Below are positions 58,717-64,000 of a stretch of DNA of 64,000 bases, piece after piece. How positions within the stretch are numbered: position 1 is the stretch's first letter; every line of letters starts with the position of its first letter. This DNA comes from Bacteroidota bacterium (lineage in GTDB: Bacteria; Bacteroidota; Bacteroidia; Chitinophagales; BACL12). The position numbers and the translations under genes are program-made. Location of the stretch: contig JADKAC010000005.1 of the NCBI GenBank assembly GCA_016715425.1, positions 434,001 through 498,000 of the forward strand, written 5' to 3'. The notes under the pieces are model-generated. The model worked only from the letters and a program-made list of their open reading frames with translations. It did no database searches and was not told the origin of the DNA.

Positions 58717-59314
58717 TTTGAAATAGTAATTCTACTATTTCTTTTTGCAAAGTAACACCTTTATCCTGATTGTACCATTTCTGCAAATCTGCTTTCCATA
58801 CTTCACCATCCACACCATTTTCTCTTGCTGTTTTCACTAAATCAGCAGCAGGTTTTTGTCGTGGTCCCCAGCTTGCAAGAGGCAAATGAGTTTCTGAATC
58901 AATAAAAATAAATTTAGGAATACTGCGAGTGCCGTTAGTGAGAAACATATCCATGATTTCAGGATTTTCATCACGCAGAATAATGTCCATATCAATATGT
59001 AATTGCTCAGCTAATAATGCTATCGTTGCGGTATTTGGAGCAGCATCCGCACACCATGATTCCACAATTGCTAATATGCGAACCTGAGGAGAATATTTTT
59101 CTGATAATGCCACTACTTCAGGTATAACAGTCCAGGTTTTATTTACCCGTTCCATGCGTTGGGCATTCATTTTTGTATAATATATTTCAGTTTCACCTTG
59201 CGTTCCGGTAGATCCTTCATTGGCAGCAAGTGAGCGTATCAACTCCATATATTCGCTGTAGCTGTAAGTATTCAGCGTATCAATATCAATAACCTGATTT
59301 GTTTTTAATAACAT
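58679..59314 (-). CDS. Thioredoxin-like protein with a single active-site cysteine
   Basis: 211 residues with a thioredoxin fold. ILAIVESWCADAAPNTA (80-96) occupies the place of WCGPC: only Cys88 is present, the second Cys being Ala91. The cis-proline loop is RSIPKFIFID (about 130-139). No signal peptide. This matches the Bacteroidota thioredoxin family proteins with a WCxDA motif, whose redox role (if any) is not like that of classical thioredoxin. First gene of a four-gene operon (thioredoxin-like, rhomboid, mnmD, FAD oxidase), all overlapping. Confidence 0.8.
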   Translation of the reverse strand: MLLKTNQVIDIDTLNTYSYSEYMELIRSLAANEGSTGTQGETEIYYTKMNAQRMERVNKTWTVIPEVVALSEKYSPQVRILAIVESWCADAAPNTATIALLAEQLHIDMDIILRDENPEIMDMFLTNGTRSIPKFIFIDSETHLPLASWGPRQKPAADLVKTARENGVDGEVWKADLQKWYNQDKGVTLQKEIVELLFQIAEKKHVQLSKN

Positions 59315-59371
59315 GTTGTATTTCTTTGATTTTATAAAGTGTAAAAGTATTGCGAAGGTTCATTCTTATTA

Positions 59372-59402
59372 TTGACTTTCGTCACAGAGCTATGTAACTT
59401 TG
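59372..59402 (+). promoter_or_regulatory. Consensus Bacteroidota promoter for the alkB-like gene
   Basis: TTG (59372-59374), 20-base spacer, TAACTTTG (59395-59402): a textbook TTG-N20-TAnnTTTG promoter. The ATG at 59408 follows after 5 bases, so the transcript is almost leaderless. The TTG at 59372 is in frame with the gene but is the -33 box, not a start codon. Confidence 0.8.
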
Positions 59403-59407
59403 GTCGC

Positions 59408-60466
59408 ATGAGATATTTCAAGTATATATTACCATACTCAATTCCGCTTACTTCTTTTATAAGTATTTATGCGGGAGGGATATTCTCATTCCTCGCTTTG
59501 TTCTATAGTTTTATGTTTTTGCCCTTGCTGGAATTATTGTTACCCCAAGATGAAAAAAATTTAAGTGCTGCTGAAGAGGAGTTAGCAAAAAAAGATAAGG
59601 TCTTTGATTGGATGTTGTATTTTAATATGCCATTGGTATATGGAACGCTGATATATTTTTTATTTCGTGTTTCGGATAGTAGTCTGCTTTGGTGGGAATT
59701 AACAGGGATGGTGTTTGCAATGGGATTATGTTGTGGTGTTATTGGAATTAATGTTGGTCATGAATTAGGTCATCGCAAAAATGAAGCAGAAAGATTAATT
59801 GCAAAGTTATTATTGATGTCCTCTTTATACATGCATTTTTTTATTGAACATAATCATGGTCATCATAAAAATGTAGGCACAGAAAAAGATCCTTCTTCTG
59901 CAAAATATAATGAACCGGTTTATACCTTTTATTTCCGCACTTTAATATTTTCTTTTTTCTCTGCATGGGATATTCAAATGCGAATATTGGATATGAAAGG
60001 ACAAAAATTTATTTCCTATCACAATCAAATGTTGATTTTTATGTTGGTGGAAGCAATGCTGATAATTGTTATTGGTGCATACTTCGGTTTAAAAGTTATG
60101 TTGCTTTTTATTGCTGCTGCATTTGTTGGAATATTATTATTGGAAACAATAAATTATATAGAACATTATGGATTGCGCCGCAAATTAAAAGGTGATGATT
60201 TATATGAACGTGTTATGCCCTGGCATTCATGGAATAGCAATCATTATATCGGACGTATGGTGCTTTATGAACTTACACGACATAGCGATCATCATTATTT
60301 AGCAAGCAGAAAATATCAGGTATTGCGACATTTAGAACAGGCTCCACAATTACCTGCTGGTTATCCTGCTATGGTGGTGCTTTCCTTGCTGCCTCCATTA
60401 TGGTTTCGGGTGATGAATAAACGAGTAAGACAATTAAGTACAGTGCAACATCAAATCAATAATTAA
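59408..60466 (+). CDS. alkB: Alkane 1-monooxygenase (AlkB-type membrane di-iron enzyme)
   Basis: 352-residue integral membrane di-iron hydroxylase, oxidising terminal carbons of alkanes or other aliphatic chains. The histidine boxes GHELGHRK (about 117-124), EHNHGHHKNVGTEKDPSSAKYN (about 147-168), NYIEHYGLRRK and RHSDHHYLASRKYQVLRH are those of AlkB, including the NYIEHYG signature. Hydrophobic helices are spread over the first 120 residues and about 195-240. No rubredoxin or alcohol dehydrogenase genes are adjacent. Uridine kinase starts one base after its stop. Confidence 0.88.
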   Translation: MRYFKYILPYSIPLTSFISIYAGGIFSFLALFYSFMFLPLLELLLPQDEKNLSAAEEELAKKDKVFDWMLYFNMPLVYGTLIYFLFRVSDSSLLWWELTGMVFAMGLCCGVIGINVGHELGHRKNEAERLIAKLLLMSSLYMHFFIEHNHGHHKNVGTEKDPSSAKYNEPVYTFYFRTLIFSFFSAWDIQMRILDMKGQKFISYHNQMLIFMLVEAMLIIVIGAYFGLKVMLLFIAAAFVGILLLETINYIEHYGLRRKLKGDDLYERVMPWHSWNSNHYIGRMVLYELTRHSDHHYLASRKYQVLRHLEQAPQLPAGYPAMVVLSLLPPLWFRVMNKRVRQLSTVQHQINN

Positions 60467-60467
60467 A

Positions 60468-61091
60468 TTGCAACCTGTAATCATTGGAATTGCCGGTGGA
60501 ACAGGCGCAGGTAAAAGTACGCTTGTAAAAAATATCAGTACTGTTTTTAAAACTCATGGTGTTGCAGTAATTCCGCAAGATGCATATTATAATGCAAACA
60601 CAAACATTCTTGAGAGCGAAAGAAAATTAAAAAATTATGATCATCCCGATGCAATTGATTGGCTATTGTTGCAACAACATATTATTGAATTGCAGAATGG
60701 AAATACTATTCATCAGCCTGTGTATTCTATGCTTACTTGCAGCAGAAAGGAAGAAGTAATTATTGTGGAACCTGCACCTGTTATTTTGGTGGATGGAATC
60801 TTGATTTTTACTCAAGAGAATATGCGTAATTTATTTGCTTTAAAAATATTTATGGATGCAGATTTAGAATCTAGGTTTCAACGCATTGTAAAAAGAGATA
60901 TGCAAGACAGAGGACGTAATCTGCAACAGGTAAATGAACGCTTTACAAAAACAGTTCAACCCATGCATATTGCATTTATAGAACCATCAAAAATTTACGC
61001 CGACATTATTATCACCGGTGGAGGAAAAAATGCAGAAGCTATTCAGCTCGCAACACAAGCAATAAAAAAATTATTAGGTGATGACGGGTGA
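60468..61091 (+). CDS. udk: Uridine kinase
   Basis: Phosphorylates uridine and cytidine. 207 residues, start TTG at 60468, one base after the alkB-like stop; no in-frame ATG precedes the Walker A motif GGTGAGKST (10-18). DAYYNANTN, NYDHPDAIDWLLLQQHI, YSMLTCSRKEE and DMQDRGRNLQQV are the family signatures. Co-transcribed with the alkane monooxygenase, although the functions are unrelated. Confidence 0.92.
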   Translation: MQPVIIGIAGGTGAGKSTLVKNISTVFKTHGVAVIPQDAYYNANTNILESERKLKNYDHPDAIDWLLLQQHIIELQNGNTIHQPVYSMLTCSRKEEVIIVEPAPVILVDGILIFTQENMRNLFALKIFMDADLESRFQRIVKRDMQDRGRNLQQVNERFTKTVQPMHIAFIEPSKIYADIIITGGGKNAEAIQLATQAIKKLLGDDG

Positions 61092-61188
61092 GAAAAAACT
61101 TAACCGCAAAGAACGCTAAGAAAAAAACGCAAAGGACGCAAAGCAATTGAAAAAAGGTTGGCCGCCAACCATGGAAAAAAAGAAATGC
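61092..61188. other. Start of the repeat-filled region behind udk
   Basis: 97 bases of AAAGAACGC / GCAAAGGACGCAAAG-type words leading into the palindromes. No gene is visible between 61092 and 61554; all supported structures are listed separately. Confidence 0.5.
61156..61170. repeat. GGTTGGC palindrome, copy 1
   Basis: GGTTGGC-C-GCCAACC, a 7-bp perfect palindrome followed by ATGG. A second version with a 6-base loop is at 61441-61460, also followed by ATG. Confidence 0.6.
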
Positions 61189-61280
61189 AGCCACGAATGC
61201 ACGAATATTTATATAACACGAATGCACGAATAAAAAAAATCTATTCGTGCATTCGATTTTTAATTCGTGCATTCGTGGCT
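61189..61280. repeat. Nested inverted repeat (cruciform), possible bidirectional terminator
   Basis: The outer arms AGCCACGAATGCACGAAT (61189-61206) and ATTCGTGCATTCGTGGCT (61263-61280) pair perfectly over 18 bases. Inside, CGAATGCACGAATA (61219-61232) and TATTCGTGCATTCG (61242-61255) pair over 14 bases with a 9-base loop. The four arms share the unit CGAATGCACGAAT. T-runs lie on both sides, between convergent udk and the leucyl aminopeptidase. Confidence 0.85.
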
Positions 61281-61310
61281 ATTTTTTTAAAAAAATAAGA
61301 ATGCTAACCG

Positions 61311-61382
61311 ATCTCCGTGAACCTCCGTGAAAACTCTGCTAAACTCTGTATAATATTTTTTCAATAGCTAATCGGCTAATCA
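61311..61382. repeat. 72-bp direct repeat, copy 1
   Basis: It spans ATCTCCGTGAACCTCCG to GCTAATCA. Five differences from copy 2 at 61486-61557. It contains CCGTGAA and CTCTGCTAA words and a T-run. Confidence 0.85.
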
Positions 61383-61440
61383 ACACATCTGCTAATTCTA
61401 AAAAAATCTATGTAGTAAAAAAATATTTCCTCATGAATTA

Positions 61441-61460
61441 GGTTGGCGGGGATGCCAACC
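61441..61460. repeat. GGTTGGC palindrome, copy 2
   Basis: GGTTGGC, GGGGAT, GCCAACC: the same arms as at 61156 with a different loop. Confidence 0.6.
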
Positions 61461-61485
61461 ATGAAGAGACCTAGGACAGAATAAC

Positions 61486-61557
61486 ATCTCCGTGAACCTC
61501 CGTGAAAACTCTGCTAACCTCGGTGTAATATTTTTTCATTAGCAAATCGGCTAATCA
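61486..61557. repeat. 72-bp direct repeat, copy 2, reaching the leucyl aminopeptidase stop codon
   Basis: Same length as copy 1, five mismatches. Its last three bases (TCA, 61555-61557) are the stop codon of the minus-strand aminopeptidase gene, so the repeat abuts that gene exactly. Confidence 0.85.
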
Positions 61558-63000
61558 TTTCATCCTCGCAATAACTCCCGATAAAAAATGATAGAGCAAA
61601 CGAATTCCAAAACCAACACCACCTCTTTGACGATAACCATTTTCTTCTTTTAGAAATGCAGTACCTGCAATATCTAAATGCAACCAAGGATAATCAGTGA
61701 AATGTTCTAAAAATTTACCTGCAGTAGAAGCGCCACCAACTGGACCGCCAATATTTTTTAAATCAGCAACATCGCTTTTTAATAATTCACTGAACTCAGT
61801 CCAAAAAGGAATTTCAGAAACACGTTCAAATGTTTGCAATCCACTTTCTATTAATTTGCTTCTATAAGTAAAGTCAGTACCCATTAAAGCAGCGCCATAA
61901 GAACCTGTAATTGCTGAAGCAGCACCTGTTAATGTAGCAAGATCAATTACTAATTCAGGATCAAATTGTTTTGCATAATGCAATGCATCGGCGAGAATTA
62001 GTCTTCCTTCCGCATCTGTATTTTGTACTTCTACCGATGTGCCATCACCCATAATAATAATATCATCTGGCACTAATGCATTGTTGCCAATTCTGTTATC
62101 TGTTGATGGCATTAATCCAATTACATATACAGGTAATTTATTCGATGCAATAGCAGTGATTGTTCCTAAAACCGCAGCAGCTCCACTCATATCACTTTTC
62201 ATTGTACCCATATAATTTGAGGGTTTCAAACTATATCCACCTGTATCATAAGTTACACCTTTGCCAACAAGAATAAATGGTTTTTCATTTATTGCATTCA
62301 CAGGTTTATAAGTAAGCACACTAAATGTTGGAGGAATTGTACTGCCAAAATTTACTCCCAACAAGCCACCCATTTTCAATGATTCTATTTGTTGTTTTTG
62401 TAACACCTCTGCATTAAAACCAAATTGTTTTGATTTTTCAATAACCAAATTTCCGAGGTCAACAGAGTTGAAAGAAATCACAGGTTCATTAATAATATTT
62501 TTAGCAAGTGTAACAGCATCTATAACATTGGTGAATGCATCCAAATCTGATTGTGAAATATTATTTGCATTTAATTGCACTGTTGTCAGCGATAGTGTTT
62601 TTGCATCTTTTTTATATTTATTGAATTGATATTGCGCTAAGCAAAATCCTTCCATAATGGCAAATATCTCTTCTGTGTTGTAAGAGTTATTGTTTTGTGT
62701 TATTAGCAGAGATTCTGATTTCTCTTTTGCATTTAATCGAAATAATTTTCCACCTGCTTGTCTGCATGCTTCTTTTATTTCAAAATTTTTCATCTTATCA
62801 TCCTGCTTTATCATCACCACATATATTGTAGTTGAGCCAGTATAAAACACTAAAGCATCGGTTTCTTTATTCTCTAATTTTTTAGAAATTACCTGTGCAA
62901 ATGGCTGTAAAAGCGGATTAGAAATATCGTCCTGAGTACGCACTAAAACTACTGTGTGATCCGCATTAGTTTCAGATGATTGTATAAATTTAAAATTCAT
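61555..63000 (-). CDS. pepA: Leucyl aminopeptidase (M17)
   Basis: 481-residue two-metal aminopeptidase. An N-terminal substrate domain (about 1-170) is followed by the catalytic domain with Lys247, Asp252 (GKGVTYDTGGYSLKP), Asp270 (MKSDMSGAAAVLG) and the signature NTDAEGRL at 327-334. Cytoplasmic peptide turnover. No signal peptide. Its stop codon lies in a direct repeat. The promoter element is at 63022-63029. Confidence 0.93.
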   Translation of the reverse strand: MNFKFIQSSETNADHTVVLVRTQDDISNPLLQPFAQVISKKLENKETDALVFYTGSTTIYVVMIKQDDKMKNFEIKEACRQAGGKLFRLNAKEKSESLLITQNNNSYNTEEIFAIMEGFCLAQYQFNKYKKDAKTLSLTTVQLNANNISQSDLDAFTNVIDAVTLAKNIINEPVISFNSVDLGNLVIEKSKQFGFNAEVLQKQQIESLKMGGLLGVNFGSTIPPTFSVLTYKPVNAINEKPFILVGKGVTYDTGGYSLKPSNYMGTMKSDMSGAAAVLGTITAIASNKLPVYVIGLMPSTDNRIGNNALVPDDIIIMGDGTSVEVQNTDAEGRLILADALHYAKQFDPELVIDLATLTGAASAITGSYGAALMGTDFTYRSKLIESGLQTFERVSEIPFWTEFSELLKSDVADLKNIGGPVGGASTAGKFLEHFTDYPWLHLDIAGTAFLKEENGYRQRGGVGFGIRLLYHFLSGVIARMK

Positions 63001-63021
63001 TTATTATTTAATAAGAGTTTG

Positions 63022-63029
63022 CAAAAATA
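63022..63029 (-). promoter_or_regulatory. -7 element for the leucyl aminopeptidase
   Basis: On the minus strand this reads TATTTTTG (TAnnTTTG), 21 bases upstream of the ATG at 63000. Confidence 0.45.
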
Positions 63030-63090
63030 CGTATTAACTGTTTGTTGACTAATGATGTGAGAATAACAAGGAGATCACAATTAATTGAGA

Positions 63091-64000
63091 TTATAATACA
63101 GAAACACGATTGCCGGGAAATTGTTGAAGATATTGCGCCAGAATGCGTTGCACATCAGGTGTGTCGAGCCGCCATTTAATACAGTCATGAATTACTTCAG
63201 CAGGTGTTTGTCCCAATGAAGAATCAAAAAAACCAAAGCCGAGATAATGTCCTTTCTCTACATATACCACACTGCTTTCATTGTTGTTTCTGCCATTGCC
63301 AATTAAATAATAAGTAGCAGATTCTGCTTCCCAATCTTCAATCATCGCTGTTATTCTCGCATTATAAAAGGTGGCAGATTCCTTTTGTACACATGCACCA
63401 TAACAATCGCCATTTGGATAATTATAACATGCATTATTTACTGTTTGAATATGGCACAATTTCGGGCAAAGCGTATATTCTTTTATTTGTTCAATAAGAA
63501 AAGCACGGGCATCGAGGTAGTTGCTGAAAATGCGCAACACTTCTTTTTTGCGATTATATTTTTCAATGGCAAGATGATCATAACCCAACTGATCTGTGTA
63601 TTTGAAAATACAATAATTATGACTCCATAATTTTTGTGCTTCATTAAATTTTGGTGTGCGTCGTTTTATTTCTTCACTTTCCAAAAGCAATGCTATTAGT
63701 TCATTGCCGGTGAGTTCGTAAGTGATATGATGTGTTTCCAATCGCAATGCATTTTCTTTTCCATGTTTATCCGCATAAGTAAAATGATTGAACACTCTGC
63801 TCTTGATATTTTTTGCTTTGCCTACATAAATAATATTATTGTCGCCATCTAAAAAATAATATACTCCCGGCTGCGCAGGCAATGCTTCTAATGTTTCTTT
63901 AGGAAGATTCGGCGGTAAGTGTTGTTCTTTCGAATTGCGCTTTAATGCAGTGGCAACAAAATTCTCTTTATCATTTTTCAACACCATTGAAAACAAAATA
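63091..64000 (-). CDS. GIY-YIG nuclease-domain protein, 5' end outside the window
   Basis: At least 302 codons, partial: the reading frame stays open to the window edge, and the first possible start inside (TTG at 63996) would leave an unusual N-terminus. After a linker (LPPNLPKETLEALPAQ) comes the GIY-YIG domain: PGVYYFLDGDNNIIYVGKAKNIKSRVFNHF, with the GVYYF/YVG core, and later ELIALLLESEEIKRRTPKFN with the catalytic Glu. This order is known from DnaQ-type exonuclease/GIY-YIG fusions of Bacteroidota (UvrC-like), so an exonuclease domain may lie upstream. The C-terminal region contains several Cys (CPKLCHIQ, NACYNYPNGDCYGACVQ) that could bind metal. Confidence 0.82.
   Translation of the reverse strand, partial: ILFSMVLKNDKENFVATALKRNSKEQHLPPNLPKETLEALPAQPGVYYFLDGDNNIIYVGKAKNIKSRVFNHFTYADKHGKENALRLETHHITYELTGNELIALLLESEEIKRRTPKFNEAQKLWSHNYCIFKYTDQLGYDHLAIEKYNRKKEVLRIFSNYLDARAFLIEQIKEYTLCPKLCHIQTVNNACYNYPNGDCYGACVQKESATFYNARITAMIEDWEAESATYYLIGNGRNNNESSVVYVEKGHYLGFGFFDSSLGQTPAEVIHDCIKWRLDTPDVQRILAQYLQQFPGNRVSVL

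Noticed and set aside
59372..59407. TTG at 59372 as start of the alkane monooxygenase
   Set aside because: It is the -33 box of a consensus promoter; the ATG at 59408 fits better.

Overview
The window looks like a chromosomal segment of an AT-rich member of the Bacteroidota (by eye about one third G+C), most like the Chitinophagales/Saprospirales side of the phylum. The support is: promoters of the Bacteroidota type (TAnnTTTG near -7, with TTG or TTA about 20 nt upstream), secreted proteins ending in type IX secretion (T9SS) type A sorting domains, a SusC/FecA-like TonB-dependent receptor with a CarboxypepD-like plug extension, a Bacteroidota-type RpoZ, DUF4835 and DUF6913 proteins, and menaquinone synthesis by the futalosine route (mqnE, mqnA and a UbiD-family decarboxylase). 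There are no phage, plasmid, IS, CRISPR or classical defence genes. This is mainly core genome, interrupted by seven repeat-filled intergenic stretches.

Layout. 1-8.6 kb: peptidase E, prolyl-tRNA synthetase, a Tyr/Gly-rich secreted protein beside an OmpP1/FadL-type porin, UbiD-family decarboxylase and tryptophan 2,3-dioxygenase. 8.6-14.2 kb: a PorE-like TPR/propeller/OmpA lipoprotein, a small membrane protein, a universal stress protein, then a CarH/LitR-like B12-binding MerR regulator followed by an ECF sigma factor whose promoter is overlaid by two palindromes. 14.2-21 kb: VOC protein, YraN, lipB-rluD, a secreted M43 metalloprotease, then the mqnE / histidine phosphatase / mqnA cluster. 21-26.4 kb: nucleoside phosphorylase, a second universal stress protein, and a tandem pair of paralogous T9SS propeller proteins. 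26.7-31.5 kb: an operon for an S9 peptidase, a TraB/GumN protein and a NatAB-type ABC exporter. 31.8-35 kb: rpe and the TonB receptor. 35-40.3 kb: the operon bamD-rpoZ-coaBC-DUF4835-recN. 40.3-44.4 kb: an alpha-oxoamine synthase, an H1-like protein, accA-DUF6913-dapA, and tRNA-Asp. 44.6-50.7 kb: prmC, ribD, an EamA transporter, and ccmB-ccmC-ccmD-gdh. 50.8-64 kb: accC, an M1 aminopeptidase, a T9SS protein, a thioredoxin-like/rhomboid/mnmD/FAD-oxidase operon, an AlkB-type alkane monooxygenase with uridine kinase, an M17 leucyl aminopeptidase, and the 3' part of a GIY-YIG nuclease gene.

Most striking observation. The two tandem T9SS genes at 23404 and 24880 each carry a perfect hairpin inside the signal-peptide code. 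It sits at the same position (loop = nucleotides 33-37 of the gene in both), but the stems differ in sequence. Five base pairs are changed in a fully compensated way. Cysteine codons (TGC) pair with alanine codons (GCA), giving unusually Cys-rich signal peptides. This looks like selection on RNA or DNA structure in addition to protein, and I know of no described element like it.

Other points of interest are the candidate light/B12-controlled sigma-factor module, an unfused MnmC-like gene pair, a 40-codon reading frame of higher G+C behind prmC, a phosphatase embedded in the menaquinone cluster, and several families of intergenic repeats (a 113/111 bp palindromic element in two copies, a 72 bp direct repeat, a nested 18 bp/14 bp cruciform, and word-like TTGACA-based tandem repeats). 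Functions are inferred from recognisable motifs in the translated sequence; no database search was possible.
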